64,000 nt of DNA from a gamma proteobacterium SCGC AAA168-P09 (GCA_000385055.1 ARRL01000001.1:186001-250000); one strand, 5' to 3'. Positions 9,506-18,579 are shown, counted from the stretch's first letter. The notes: a model not told the origin generated them from the sequence alone. Program-made: numbers and translations.

Positions 9506-10069
9506 TTAAAGATTTATGATGGTTTTTTTCTCATCACCCAAAGAAATCTTTATTGCTTCATTATTTTTAACAGTAATTTGAGTAACAGAAGTGTAGTCAG
9601 GGTAGAAATGCATAATCTCTGAACGTTTTATTAAACCACTTACGATTGCATTTATGACCATAAAGTGAGAAAAGATAATTGTATTATTTGTAAAGCTCAA
9701 CGTTTTACTAATGATACTATCTCTCCATACTGAAACTTCTTTAGGTAAGTCACCAATATTCATGGTCATAACTTTTTTTAGCCACTCTCTTTTTTCTGAA
9801 GCTTTTATATTTGAGGAGGGTATTTCAGAAAAATGATTATCTATTATTAATTTTTTATTATATTTTTTAAGAATTGGAGCGGCTGTCATTTTGGCTCTGG
9901 ACTTAGGGCTTGAAAAAAACATGAAATTTTCTAATGACTGAAGGGAAGGATTTGATATCAGTTTTTGAGATTGAGATATGCCATTTTCACTAAGACCAGG
10001 ATCGGGGTGTTCTCCCCAACTTTCTGCAGCCTCTCCGTGTCTTATGAATATTAGATTTATCTCTGACAT
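9506..10069 (-). CDS. Histidine phosphatase family protein (SixA/phosphoglycerate-mutase-like)
   Basis: 187 residues. The N-terminal LIFIRHGEAAESWG is the RHG signature whose histidine becomes phosphorylated; SSPKSRAKMTAAPIL supplies the second conserved arginine and IIFSHFMVINAIVSG the second catalytic histidine. The substrate cannot be read from sequence: candidates are a phosphohistidine protein, a sugar phosphate or another small phosphoester. It is divergent from rsmE, with 30 bp between my chosen start codons, so the two promoters must overlap. Confidence 0.8.
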   Translation of the reverse strand: MSEINLIFIRHGEAAESWGEHPDPGLSENGISQSQKLISNPSLQSLENFMFFSSPKSRAKMTAAPILKKYNKKLIIDNHFSEIPSSNIKASEKREWLKKVMTMNIGDLPKEVSVWRDSIISKTLSFTNNTIIFSHFMVINAIVSGLIKRSEIMHFYPDYTSVTQITVKNNEAIKISLGDEKKTIINL

Positions 10070-10099
10070 TTATTAGTGTCCTATAGCTATAATGTTATT

Positions 10100-10828
10100 G
10101 TGAGAACTCATAGAATATATTGTAAATCAGTATCAGAAAATAATAGTGTCTTTAAAATAGACCAAACTCAGTCTATGCACTTAATAAAAGTACTTAGACT
10201 CAAAGAAAAGGATAAAGTTGAGGTATTCGATGGATGCGGGGCTTCAGCTATTTGTGAGATTGTGGAGCTGGATAGATCATCGGTAAGCTTAGTAAGAGTT
10301 TCTGATTTGGAAGTATCAAAAAAACCTACAAAGAAAATTGTCTTCATGGTTCCATTTATTAAAAAAGATAATTTTCATTTTATGGTTCAGAAATTATGCG
10401 AAATAGGCATATCTGAGTTTATTTTTTATAAACCTGATTTGATAGATCAAAGTATTGCCAAAAAAGATGTCGCAAAAATTTATTCAAAATTGGAAGACGT
10501 TATTATTAGCGCATGCAAACAATGTGGCTCTAATTTTTTACCTGTTACACGCATTGCGTCAAGTCTTAATGATGGCATAGCTCTAGTTAATGATATGGAT
10601 GTATGTGTATTTGATGTCAATGCAAAAAGTTCTTTTGATATTACAAAGATTAATTCATCTAGTATTTGCATGATTACAGGCCCAGAATCTGGTTTTTCTG
10701 AATCTGAAATCAAATTATTAAATTTACATAAATTTGAGTTTAAATTAGTGAGTAAAAATATTCTTAGGGCAGAAACAGCTCCTGTTGTGATAGCATCTCT
10801 TATTCAAAACCATTTTGATAACATTTGA
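10100..10828 (+). CDS. rsmE: 16S rRNA (uracil1498-N3)-methyltransferase
   Basis: 242 residues from the GTG at 10100. A longer GTG start at 10076 is possible, but RsmE proteins begin right at the motif RTHRIYC, so the shorter form is preferred. It methylates U1498 of 16S rRNA using SAM. The N-terminal PUA-like domain (about 1-70) contains HLIKVLRLKEKDKVEVFDG; the SPOUT knot contains CMITGPESGFSESEI and LRAETAPVVIASL. It heads the operon rsmE-gshB-tonB-like-ruvX, an order close to that of Pseudomonas. Confidence 0.93.
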   Translation: MRTHRIYCKSVSENNSVFKIDQTQSMHLIKVLRLKEKDKVEVFDGCGASAICEIVELDRSSVSLVRVSDLEVSKKPTKKIVFMVPFIKKDNFHFMVQKLCEIGISEFIFYKPDLIDQSIAKKDVAKIYSKLEDVIISACKQCGSNFLPVTRIASSLNDGIALVNDMDVCVFDVNAKSSFDITKINSSSICMITGPESGFSESEIKLLNLHKFEFKLVSKNILRAETAPVVIASLIQNHFDNI

Positions 10829-10830
10829 AT

Positions 10831-11757
10831 ATGAGTAAGAAAATACTTTTTATCACAGATCCCATGAGGGAGCTAAAGCCTCAAAAAGATACATCGATTT
10901 TTATGATGGAGGAGGCTATCTCAAAAGGATATAAAGTATTTCAAGCAGAGATGAAACATTTGTATGTCGATGAAGGTGTGGTTTTTGCAGATGCTAGAAA
11001 CATTATTGAGATAGGCACAAGTCAGGTTCAAGGAATCAGAAAAGAGCCTATTAAGGTTGCAGACTTCTCATTTACCATTATGAGAAAGGATCCCCCAGTT
11101 GATTGTGATTATATCAACTCACTTCACCTATTAGGTCTTGCTGAAACTCAGGGAGCAAAGGTTTTTAACAAACCTAATTCAATTAAAGAGTTTAATGAAA
11201 AAATTTTTGCAATTCATTTTAAAGAATATATTCCAAGAACACTTATCACATCTAATATTGAGAAGATAATTAATTTTCAAGCTAACCATGAGATTATTAT
11301 TGTGAAACCTCTTGACGGGATGGGTGGTGAATCTATCTTCAAGATGGAAGACATGGAAGAAGAGAATTTAGATATTCTTCTAGATATGACTGAGGACGAA
11401 ACAACTCAAATTGTTGTTCAGGAATTTTTACCAGAAATTTATAAGGGAGATTTTAGAATTTTGATAATCCATGGAAAGCCTTTTGAAAAAACATTGGCTA
11501 GAATTCCACAAGGGGAGAGTTTTAAAGGTAATTTAGCTGCTGGCGGCAAGGGTGTTGTGAAAGATATTAATGAAAATCAAAAGAGAATTGCAGAAGAAGT
11601 GGGAAAATTTCTCATGACAAAGGGCATAAATTTTGCGGGCATAGACATGATTGGCAACTACCTTACTGAAATAAATATTACTAGCCCAACTTGTGCGAGA
11701 GAAATTTTTGACCAGTCTGGAAAAAATCCTGTTACGGAATATTTATCAGGACTATGA
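10831..11757 (+). CDS. gshB: Glutathione synthetase
   Basis: 308 residues from the ATG at 10831, 2 bp after the rsmE stop; a TTG six bases earlier is less likely. It joins gamma-glutamylcysteine and glycine using ATP. The N-terminal MSKKILFITDPMRELKPQKD and the ATP-grasp features VKPLDGMGGESIF, VVQEFLPEIYKGDFRI and ITSPTCAREI are typical of the proteobacterial GshB family. The gene for the first step (gshA) is not in the window. Its stop overlaps the next start by 4 bp. Confidence 0.96.
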   Translation: MSKKILFITDPMRELKPQKDTSIFMMEEAISKGYKVFQAEMKHLYVDEGVVFADARNIIEIGTSQVQGIRKEPIKVADFSFTIMRKDPPVDCDYINSLHLLGLAETQGAKVFNKPNSIKEFNEKIFAIHFKEYIPRTLITSNIEKIINFQANHEIIIVKPLDGMGGESIFKMEDMEEENLDILLDMTEDETTQIVVQEFLPEIYKGDFRILIIHGKPFEKTLARIPQGESFKGNLAAGGKGVVKDINENQKRIAEEVGKFLMTKGINFAGIDMIGNYLTEINITSPTCAREIFDQSGKNPVTEYLSGL

Positions 11758-12380
11758 GTTCAGTTTTACTAAGCCCAAAAACAAGCAAAAGATCTTTAAC
11801 GCTTAATAAATCCTTTCTGTTATCTTTAACTTTTCATACTTTATTAATCTTTGGCGTAACTTTTACAACTTTTTACAAACTACCTTTATTAGAAAACTCA
11901 CCCATTATTAATGTTAAATTTGCTAATTCATCTCAAGATTCTTTTGGTAATGTTGGCCAATCTCCCACCGAAGTATCAAGCAATAGTGATTCTCAAGAAA
12001 GCTTAATCAGTAAAGAAATAAACAGAAGTTCATATAAAGCACAAAAGATAAAAAAATTAGAAGCTAATTCATTAGTAACTAGTGAAGAGGCCATGTATCT
12101 GAATTTATGGCAAAGAGAAATAGAATCTACTGGTGATGAACTAATTACATCTAAGGATATCGATTATTCTGATTCTAAAGTTCAAATTATGGCAACCATC
12201 GATTCTTTTGGTAACCTCATTAAATCTGAAATCATTATATCTTCAGGAAACCTTAGTGTTGATAGAATGGCAATAGAAATACTTGAAGAAGCAGCACCTT
12301 TTGCACCCTTTGACCCAAAGATGCTTAATGAATATAGTATTTTAGAAATAATAAGAGATTGGAATTTTTCACCCAAGTAA
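11754..12380 (+). CDS. TonB-like energy transducer
   Basis: 208 residues. A single membrane helix near residues 20-42 (SFLLSLTFHTLLIFGVTF) follows a short basic cytoplasmic tail, then a Ser-rich periplasmic spacer, and a C-terminal TonB-type fold with VQIMATIDSFGNLIKSEII and AIEILEEAAPFAPFDP. TonB proteins pass proton-motive energy from ExbBD to outer-membrane receptors. A tonB paralogue is also found beside gshB in Pseudomonas. The spacer lacks the long Pro-Lys/Glu repeats of classical TonB. No exbBD lies here; the receptor at 34278 is a possible but unproven client. Confidence 0.75.
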   Translation: MSSVLLSPKTSKRSLTLNKSFLLSLTFHTLLIFGVTFTTFYKLPLLENSPIINVKFANSSQDSFGNVGQSPTEVSSNSDSQESLISKEINRSSYKAQKIKKLEANSLVTSEEAMYLNLWQREIESTGDELITSKDIDYSDSKVQIMATIDSFGNLIKSEIIISSGNLSVDRMAIEILEEAAPFAPFDPKMLNEYSILEIIRDWNFSPK

Positions 12381-12770
12381 ATGCAAATACTATCTTTTGA
12401 TTTTGGTACAAAAAAAATTGGGGTTGCTGTTGGGCAGACAAAAACTCGGACTTCTTCCCCATTAGAAGTTATTTTTAATAAAAATAATGTGACAAATTGG
12501 AGCAAAATTCACTCAATAGTTGAGGAATGGAGGCCAGAATTAATCCTTGTTGGAAAGCCACTCAATATGGATGGAACAGATAGTGATATCATGAAGACAG
12601 TAAACATTTTTTTTGAAAAATTAAATAAAATAACTAATATTCCATGTGAATATGTAGATGAGAGATTAACAAGCTTTGAAGCAAGGCAGAATCTTTTAGA
12701 AATAAAAACAGATCTAGTTGACGCGCATGCTGCAAAAATACTTATAGATCATTGGCTGAGTGAAAATTAA
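12381..12770 (+). CDS. ruvX: Putative pre-16S rRNA nuclease RuvX/YqgF
   Basis: 129 residues with an RNase H-like fold. Hallmarks are LSFDFGTKKIGVAVG at the N-terminus, LILVGKPLNMDG, the catalytic DERLTSFEA and the late DAHAAKILIDHWL. YqgF takes part in maturing the 5' end of 16S rRNA; an older annotation is Holliday junction resolvase. It follows the TonB-like gene with no gap, matching the rsmE-gshB-(yqgE)-yqgF arrangement of gammaproteobacteria, except that yqgE is missing. Confidence 0.9.
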   Translation: MQILSFDFGTKKIGVAVGQTKTRTSSPLEVIFNKNNVTNWSKIHSIVEEWRPELILVGKPLNMDGTDSDIMKTVNIFFEKLNKITNIPCEYVDERLTSFEARQNLLEIKTDLVDAHAAKILIDHWLSEN

Positions 12771-12775
12771 TATAT

Positions 12776-14551
12776 ATGTCCATCCCATCAAGTTTTATCG
12801 ATAGATTGATAACCTCGGTTAGCATTGTCGATATTATTAATAGACGTGTTCAACTAGAAAGAACCGGAGGAAGATATAAAGCAAAATGCCCATTTCATGG
12901 AGATGGAAATGAAAAAACACCATCTTTTGTGGTTTATGAAGAGACAGGATCCTATCATTGCTTTGCTTGTAAGGCTTCAGGTAACGCAATTCATTTCTTA
13001 AGAGAATATGATGGAATTGACTTTATGGAGTCAGTAGAACTATTAGCTTCGCATGTTGGTATGGAAGTGCCCAAGCAAGAAAAATCAGTCGATCTGTCAG
13101 ATGCTTTAAACATAAACACAAAAGCCGCAGAAATTTTTAAAGAGCAATTAAAATCAAACCCCGGAAAAGAAACTATCGAGTACCTAAAAAATAGAGGAAT
13201 TAGCGGTGAAACCGCAAAGTTTTTTGAATTGGGATACTCGATGGAGAAAAGCCCAACGCTTCATAGTATTTTATCCAGAGATTATAACGAAACAGATATA
13301 ACCGACTCTGGTCTTTTCGGTTCTAATGATAACGGCGATATGTATGATCGTTTTCGAGATAGGCTCATGTTTCCTATTAGAAATATTAAGGGTGAACATA
13401 TAGCCTTTGGTGGAAGACTAATTACTGATAAAGACAATCAAGCAAAATATTTAAACTCACCAGAAACTAAAACATATAAAAAGAAATATGAGTTATACGG
13501 TCTTTACGAAGCAAGGTTAATCGAAAAAAGACCAGAATCATTGTTTTTAGTTGAGGGTTATATGGATGTAATAGGACTTCACCAACATGGAATTAAAAAT
13601 GCTGTTGCTTCTTCTGGAACTGCTTTTACACAAGAGCAGCTTCGAAAAATTCTTAGCTATACAAATAATATTTATATTGTGTTTGATGGAGATGAGGCAG
13701 GTCAAAAAGCATCATGGAGAGCAGTTGAGAATGCATTACCTCTTTTAAGAGAGGATATAAGAATGAGCTTTATATTCCTTAAACCAGGAGACGATCCCGA
13801 TAGTTTTATTAAAGAAAAAGGTAAAGATGCATTTATAAAGCTAGCAAATGAAGCAACTTCATTTTCAGATTATTTTGTAAGTACTATTAAGACACAAGCT
13901 GACCTTTCTACTATAGAAGGAAGATCTTTAGTTGCACAATTTGCAATACCGCTGGTTGATAAAATAACTAACCCAACGCTTAAAGAAGCATATATTAGCG
14001 AAATTGGTCACATATGTGATTTAGATTTTGGAAAACTACTTAATAATGGGGTTAATTTTATGCCAGATAAGTCTGGCTCAGAAGAACCTATTAAAAAAAT
14101 TCCTACATCTGTCATAAGAAAATCAGTAATGGGAATTTTTACTGTTTTAATCCAATATCCAAAATTAGCAAGCGACAGAATCTTTGATCTCATAAAAAGA
14201 GATTCAAGATTTTTATTTCTCCTTGATGTTAGGGATTTCTATAAAGCTAATCCTGAGGCTGTTCCGTCGATTCTTTTTGAGCAGATAGAAAATGAAAAAA
14301 TTAAAAATTTATTTGGTGAAGCATTAGTTTCTGAAATCAAGCTTTCAGAGGAAGATGCATGCATTATGCTCAAAGATTGTATAGGCTTAATTTCAAAATC
14401 TGAAAAAGATAGACAGGAAATACTAAAAGAAAAGTATAATATGCAAGAAATAACGTCTGCTGAAAAAAGAGAACTTCAACAGATCATCCTTAAAAAAGAT
14501 GCAATGTCCGACGAAGACCAGGCTTTATTAAAAAAATTAAGCTCTAAATAG
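12776..14551 (+). CDS. dnaG: DNA primase
   Basis: 591 residues, full length. It synthesises RNA primers at the replication fork. The CHC2 zinc finger has Cys38, His41, Cys62 and Cys65 (CPFH and CFAC). The RNA polymerase core domain shows YDRFRDRLMFPIRN and GRLI, and the TOPRIM metal site follows as LFLVEGYMDVIGLHQ and IVFDGDEAGQKA. A weaker C-terminal helical region should contact DnaB. It is followed by rpoD as in the classical macromolecular-synthesis operon, but the usual upstream rpsU is absent and ruvX takes its place. Confidence 0.97.
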   Translation: MSIPSSFIDRLITSVSIVDIINRRVQLERTGGRYKAKCPFHGDGNEKTPSFVVYEETGSYHCFACKASGNAIHFLREYDGIDFMESVELLASHVGMEVPKQEKSVDLSDALNINTKAAEIFKEQLKSNPGKETIEYLKNRGISGETAKFFELGYSMEKSPTLHSILSRDYNETDITDSGLFGSNDNGDMYDRFRDRLMFPIRNIKGEHIAFGGRLITDKDNQAKYLNSPETKTYKKKYELYGLYEARLIEKRPESLFLVEGYMDVIGLHQHGIKNAVASSGTAFTQEQLRKILSYTNNIYIVFDGDEAGQKASWRAVENALPLLREDIRMSFIFLKPGDDPDSFIKEKGKDAFIKLANEATSFSDYFVSTIKTQADLSTIEGRSLVAQFAIPLVDKITNPTLKEAYISEIGHICDLDFGKLLNNGVNFMPDKSGSEEPIKKIPTSVIRKSVMGIFTVLIQYPKLASDRIFDLIKRDSRFLFLLDVRDFYKANPEAVPSILFEQIENEKIKNLFGEALVSEIKLSEEDACIMLKDCIGLISKSEKDRQEILKEKYNMQEITSAEKRELQQIILKKDAMSDEDQALLKKLSSK

Positions 14552-14609
14552 ATTGAAAAAGTATAATTCATCACCAAATAGAGCTAATACATTTGGAGTA
14601 TAAGAATTC

Positions 14610-16424
14610 GTGGATAAATTAAGTAAAAAAGGTTCAAAAATAGCTGAGCTTATCGAAAAAGGAAGAGAGCAGGGCTACCTAACCTACGCCGATGTTAACG
14701 ATCATCTTCCCGAGGATATTTCTGATCCAGATCAGGTTGATGAAATTATTGGAATGATTAATGATCTTGGTCTTCAGGTTCATGAAACAGCTCCAGACGC
14801 AGATGATCTATTACTTGCTGAATCCGAAGACTCTGATGATATTGCCCTAGAACAAGCTGCTGAGGCTCTTGCTGCTGTAGAAAATGAAACAGGAAGAACA
14901 ACAGATCCAGTTAGAATGTATATGAGAGAAATGGGAACTGTTGATCTATTAACTCGAGAAGGTGAGATCGAGATTGCTAAAAGAATCGAAGAAGGCATGA
15001 GAGACTTACTTAAATCCAGCGTATATTATCCAAAGACTGTTGAGTTTGTAATCGATTATCACCAAATGGTGAAAGATGGCGATAAGAAAATTAATGATTT
15101 TCTTACAGGTTTCTTAGAGGAGATGGAGGAGGTTCCATCAGCAGGTCCTGGAAGCCAAAGAGCAAAAGAAGAGGCAGAAGCTGCAGAAGAGTCTGACGAA
15201 GAGGTGTCATCCGGTCCTGATATGCAAGAAGTCCAAAGAAGGATGACCAACATTAAAAAACAATACAATAAAACTTTAAAAGTCATTGAATCAAAAGGCA
15301 GGCACTCTAAAGAAGCCCACACTGAGTTTGATAAGCTTGGTGAAATATTCCAATTCTTAAAATTTAGTCCTCGTATGTTTGATGATATTGCATCCATTGC
15401 AAGGTCTGGATTAAGCAAAATAAGAGAAAAAGAAAAGTTTATTCAAGAGCAGCTTGTTAGAAATGCACGTATGCCAAGAAAAGATTTTCTAGCTAGTTAT
15501 ACAGAAAACTTAACAAAAGTAAGATGGGTAGATTCTCTTATGAAAGAGAAAAAATATAAAAAAGACTTACTGCAAAAAGTAAAACAAGATGTGGTAATTG
15601 CCCAAAAAGATATCATAGAGCTAGAACAGAGAGTTGGTTTAAGCGTTAAAGAAATTAAAGAAATTAATAGAAGCATGTCTATGGGTGAGACAAAAATGAG
15701 ACGTGCTAAAAAAGATATGGTTGAGGCTAACTTAAGGTTGGTAATATCAATTGCAAAAAAATATACAAATAGGGGCCTCCAATTTTTAGATCTTATACAA
15801 GAAGGAAATATTGGCTTAATGAAAGCGGTTGATAAATTTGAATACAGAAGAGGTTACAAGTTCTCAACATATGCAACGTGGTGGATAAGACAGGCTATAA
15901 CAAGATCTATCGCTGATCAGGCTAGAACTATTAGAATCCCTGTTCATATGATTGAAACAATAAATAAGCTCAATAGAGTTTCAAGACAGATGATGCAAGA
16001 TATTGGCAGAGAGCCAACTCCAGAGGAGTTAAGTAAAGAGCTTGATATGCCAGAGGATAAAGTAAGAAAGGTTTTAAAGATTGCTAAAGAACCAATTTCA
16101 ACTGAAACACCCATTGGAGACGATGAAGATTCAAGCTTAGGTGATTTTATAGAAGATACTGTAATAGAATCTCCATTACAAAATGCCACTGAGGACAGCC
16201 TTCATTTTGCTACTGATGATGTATTAGCATCATTAACTGCTAGGGAAGCTAAAGTTTTGAGGATGAGGTTTGGTATAGGCATGAATACTGATCACACTCT
16301 TGAAGAAGTAGGCAAACAATTTGATGTTACAAGGGAAAGAATTCGTCAGATTGAAGCAAAAGCTTTAAGAAAACTTCGTCACCCAAGCAGATCAAGCCAT
16401 CTAAAAAGTTTTTTAGACGAATAA
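14610..16424 (+). CDS. rpoD: RNA polymerase primary sigma factor sigma-70
   Basis: 604 residues from a GTG at 14610, with GGAG about 12 bases upstream. Region 1.1 is visible near the start ([20 protein letters not shown]), then [11 protein letters not shown] (1.2), a long acidic non-conserved region around 185-205, region 2 with [20 protein letters not shown] and [19 protein letters not shown], region 3 with [17 protein letters not shown], and region 4.2 with [20 protein letters not shown]. It directs housekeeping transcription. The 58-bp gap from dnaG is long enough for its own promoter or processing site. Confidence 0.97.
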   Translation: MDKLSKKGSKIAELIEKGREQGYLTYADVNDHLPEDISDPDQVDEIIGMINDLGLQVHETAPDADDLLLAESEDSDDIALEQAAEALAAVENETGRTTDPVRMYMREMGTVDLLTREGEIEIAKRIEEGMRDLLKSSVYYPKTVEFVIDYHQMVKDGDKKINDFLTGFLEEMEEVPSAGPGSQRAKEEAEAAEESDEEVSSGPDMQEVQRRMTNIKKQYNKTLKVIESKGRHSKEAHTEFDKLGEIFQFLKFSPRMFDDIASIARSGLSKIREKEKFIQEQLVRNARMPRKDFLASYTENLTKVRWVDSLMKEKKYKKDLLQKVKQDVVIAQKDIIELEQRVGLSVKEIKEINRSMSMGETKMRRAKKDMVEANLRLVISIAKKYTNRGLQFLDLIQEGNIGLMKAVDKFEYRRGYKFSTYATWWIRQAITRSIADQARTIRIPVHMIETINKLNRVSRQMMQDIGREPTPEELSKELDMPEDKVRKVLKIAKEPISTETPIGDDEDSSLGDFIEDTVIESPLQNATEDSLHFATDDVLASLTAREAKVLRMRFGIGMNTDHTLEEVGKQFDVTRERIRQIEAKALRKLRHPSRSSHLKSFLDE

Positions 16425-16433
16425 TAATTAAGC

Positions 16434-17348
16434 ATGGACGTTAGTTATTTAATAACCGTCTTCAATAAAGAAAATGAAATTAAAGAGACTATCTCTTGGA
16501 TTCAAAACCAAGAGTTAGATAGATTTGATAAAATTGAAATTATCTGTATAGATGATCTATCCTCTGATGATTCTATAAAAATTCTTGAAAGTCTTCAGCG
16601 AGATGATCAAAGAATTCGTATTATCAAAAATAAGAAAAACCTAGGCCCTTCAAAATCTCTAAATATAGCCGCAAAACTTGCTTTAGGTGAGTATCTAATC
16701 CCAATAGATGGAGATGATTTTTTACCAAAAGATGCAACACAATATTTACTAAATATTGCAAAAAAATACAAAGTTAAACTTGTTTTTGGTATGTCAAAAA
16801 GACTTAAAGATATACCAAATAAAATTACACATATTAGCAATGAAGAGCTTCATTTAAATTCGTTAGAGTTTTGTCTTAAAAAATCAATTGTTCATATGGG
16901 TTTCCTGGTATCTAAAGATTTATGGTCTCGTTCAGAAGGGGCTGATGAAAAAGTTTTTATTCAAGACATATCTTTGCCTATGCGCCTAGCTGCCCATTCA
17001 AATTCTTTAGTTTATGCAAATTCAATAATATATTATCTTAGAGATGAGTCTGATTCCAATCTTTCAAATAATACAGATCAACAACATCATGATCGTTATT
17101 TGAGCTATTTAAACTTGCTAAAAGCTTCAAGCACAGAACTATCATCAACATCAGTAGCTAGCATCCATGCTCAACTTATTTCTTCAATTTGGAAGATTAA
17201 GAGAGATAATAGTAAGCTTGCAATGTTTTCTAAAAACTTTATTTTATATGCAGCTAATAAGTTTTTTGGTTATCAATTAAATGAAAAACAGCAAGCTATA
17301 TGGTCTGATTATTTTAATAATTTAGATTCAATTAGAAGACCAACTTAA
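16434..17348 (+). CDS. Family 2 glycosyltransferase
   Basis: 304 residues with a GT-A fold. The N-terminal VSYLITVFNKENEI, the IDDLSSDDS nucleotide-sugar motif and IPIDGDDFLPKDA (DXD-type metal site) are typical of GT2 enzymes. No membrane helices are apparent, so it should act on the cytoplasmic side. Donor and acceptor cannot be told from sequence; envelope polysaccharide is a reasonable guess. It begins 9 bp after rpoD, so it may be read through from the sigma-factor transcript, although functionally unrelated. Confidence 0.8.
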   Translation: MDVSYLITVFNKENEIKETISWIQNQELDRFDKIEIICIDDLSSDDSIKILESLQRDDQRIRIIKNKKNLGPSKSLNIAAKLALGEYLIPIDGDDFLPKDATQYLLNIAKKYKVKLVFGMSKRLKDIPNKITHISNEELHLNSLEFCLKKSIVHMGFLVSKDLWSRSEGADEKVFIQDISLPMRLAAHSNSLVYANSIIYYLRDESDSNLSNNTDQQHHDRYLSYLNLLKASSTELSSTSVASIHAQLISSIWKIKRDNSKLAMFSKNFILYAANKFFGYQLNEKQQAIWSDYFNNLDSIRRPT

Positions 17349-17440
17349 AAATAAAACCCACTTCCTTAATTTTTTTTCATAAATACATAGTAATAGTATA
17401 AAATTTACCTCTCTTTGTAGTAGCAATTATTAATAAGCAA

Positions 17441-17478
17441 GTGTGTCGGAGTGCGCTAAGTTTTTTGACACACCTTTT
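17441..17478 (+). terminator. GTGTGTC/GACACAC stem with T-run (leader hairpin)
   Basis: GTGTGTC (17441-17447) pairs with GACACAC (17467-17473) across a 19-base loop and is followed by C and seven T. It could terminate rpoD/glycosyltransferase transcripts, or be part of the tRNA leader. The duplicate at 18431-18467 keeps the stem with one G-T pair. The long loop makes a strong intrinsic terminator uncertain. Confidence 0.45.
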
Positions 17479-17513
17479 TTTAGAGAAATGCTTGCAGATG
17501 TTGATTTAACAAG

Positions 17514-17552
17514 GGGCCTGTAGCTCAGTTGGTTAGAGCAGTGGACTCATAA
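17514..17552 (+). pseudogene. 5' half of a tRNA(CAT), truncated at the anticodon loop
   Basis: Bases 17514-17552 are the same as the first 39 bases of the complete tRNA at 18503: acceptor strand, D arm, anticodon stem and loop to CTCATAA. After that the sequence changes to GTCCTTGCTACAACTC, so there is no 3' half. At the junction, GGAC-TCATAA-GTCC forms a perfect 4-bp dyad around the anticodon loop, as expected of a tyrosine-recombinase core. The repeat TTGCTACA at 17557 and 17626 looks like integrase arm-type sites, but no integrase gene is present. Confidence 0.85.
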
Positions 17553-17843
17553 GTCCTTGCTACAACTCTAAACCCCCATTCCTACAATGCTTATAGCCAT
17601 GCTGTATTTTGGTGTGTCAATTTTTTTGCTACACACTTAGTTCATAAAATGCTGATTGTGTCCACCGGAGCAGGAGTACCAGCCGAGTAGGGTGAGTATA
17701 TATCTAGTAATCAAATATTTTGAGAGGTTTTTTAGACATTCACTAGATTTAAACAATATATAAAAAATGTATATAAACAATTTATTTTTTTCCCAAACCG
17801 TTGTGTCATTGTTATAAGGTATATATTTAATGAGGAAAAATAT
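17553..17843 (+). other. Non-coding stretch, probable remnant of an element end
   Basis: No gene-like ORF. It holds two TTGCTACA direct repeats (17557-17564 and 17626-17633), the dyad GTGTGT...ACACAC at 17612-17636 that echoes the leader hairpin, and an unusually GC-rich patch at about 17659-17694. These fit the attachment region of a decayed mobile element, but this is inference. Confidence 0.4.
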
Positions 17844-18218
17844 ATGAAAAAAGAATCTTTTTTTTTAGTATTTGTTGCTATCGGCGTATTTTTTGTTTCT
17901 TTGGGATACGGAATTTTACCAAACCAAACAATGCCTTTTTTGTATGATATCGAAGTAACTAATACAAATTTATTAAATATTTTAAGAGCTATTTCAGGTT
18001 TATATATAGCCTTAGTAACTTTTTGGATATTGGGAGCATATAACTCTAATCTCCAATTACCTGCTTTATGGAGTTTAACAATTTTTGTCACTGGGATAGC
18101 ATTAGGAAGAATTGCAAGTATCATAATTGATGGTCTACCAAGTCCAATCTTTATTTTTTATCTTTTTTTAGAAATTATTTTTGCCCTAATAGGCTACTTA
18201 CTTATAAAAAAACAGTAA
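17844..18218 (+). CDS. DUF4345 family membrane protein
   Basis: 124 residues with four predicted membrane helices (about 7-26, 43-64, 72-92 and 98-120) and short loops. The pattern LRAISGLYIALVTFWILGAY and GIALGRIASIIIDGLP matches the DUF4345 family of small integral membrane proteins, whose function is unknown. GAGG lies about 10 bases before the ATG. It lies alone between the two copies of the tRNA-leader repeat, so it is the only intact cargo of the putative inserted segment. Confidence 0.7.
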   Translation: MKKESFFLVFVAIGVFFVSLGYGILPNQTMPFLYDIEVTNTNLLNILRAISGLYIALVTFWILGAYNSNLQLPALWSLTIFVTGIALGRIASIIIDGLPSPIFIFYLFLEIIFALIGYLLIKKQ

Positions 18219-18360
18219 AAAAATCATTCATATTTGTTTCCTAAGCAACCTATTTTGTTTTGCTTTAACAGTTGCCATTCGCAACCTGTTTCGTTAGTGC
18301 CAAGTCTGTAATATTTGTTTTTTTATACATAACAAATTTTGCATTACTGTCTATTACTTT
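18219..18360 (+). other. Short AT-rich spacer between DUF4345 gene and repeat copy 2
   Basis: No ORF supported. A small GTTGC-CATTC-GCAAC hairpin lies near 18269-18283, without a T-run. Nothing else is recognisable. Confidence 0.4.
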
Positions 18361-18541
18361 TTTCTTTCATACGCACACTTAAATAGTGTAAAATTCATTT
18401 CTCTTTGTAGTATCAATTATTATGGAGCAAGTGTGTCGGAGTGTGCTAAGTTTTTTGACACATCTTTTTTAGAGAAATTCTTGCAAATGTTGATTTAACA
18501 AGGGGCCTGTAGCTCAGTTGGTTAGAGCAGTGGACTCATAA
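18361..18541 (+). repeat. Direct repeat copy 2: leader of the intact tRNA
   Basis: Partner of 17371-17552. Here the homologous leader runs into a complete tRNA. The candidate promoter is TTTCAT at 18365-18370 and TAAAAT at 18389-18394, spacing 18, placing transcription start about 100 bases before the mature 5' end. The hairpin GTGTGTC...GACACAT followed by C and six T lies at 18431-18467, within that leader. Confidence 0.85.
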
Positions 18542-18579
18542 TCCATTGGTCGTAGGTTCGAGTCCTACCGGGCCCACCA
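18503..18579 (+). tRNA. tRNA-Ile2 (CAT anticodon, lysidine type) or elongator tRNA-Met
   Basis: A 77-base cloverleaf with encoded CCA. The acceptor GGGCCTG pairs with CGGGCCC, the D arm is GCTC/GAGC, the anticodon stem GTGGA/TCCAT encloses CTCATAA (anticodon CAT), and the T arm is GTAGG-TTCGAGT-CCTAC. The GA-CTCATAA-TC anticodon region and TTGGTC variable region resemble E. coli ileX, which also lies downstream of rpoD, so the isoleucine (AUA codon) identity is favoured over Met. Deciding needs a covariance model that separates Ile2 from Met. Confidence 0.88.

Larger units (their letters stand above)
17371..17552 (+). repeat. Direct repeat copy 1: tRNA leader plus 5' half-tRNA
   Basis: This 182-bp segment is repeated at 18361-18541 with an offset of 989-990 bp and one single-base indel. 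The match is strongest from about 17398 onward and stops abruptly after ACTCATAA in the tRNA anticodon loop. A shared promoter-like pair TTTCAT-N18-TAAAAT is present in both copies, as is a GTGTGTC...GACACA(C/T) dyad followed by a T-run. The two copies enclose the DUF4345 gene. Confidence 0.9.

Noticed and set aside
15059..15418. Ser-rich 119-residue minus-strand ORF inside rpoD
   Set aside because: Antisense shadow of the acidic rpoD linker; composition follows from the complement of Glu/Asp codons.
17659..17694. GC-rich patch as a second decayed tRNA or coding relic
   Set aside because: It does not fold as a tRNA arm set and has no reading frame; left as unexplained part of the scar.
17732..18124. 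130-residue minus-strand ORF overlapping DUF4345
   Set aside because: The plus-strand frame gives four clear membrane helices with a ribosome-binding site; the minus-strand one has none of these.
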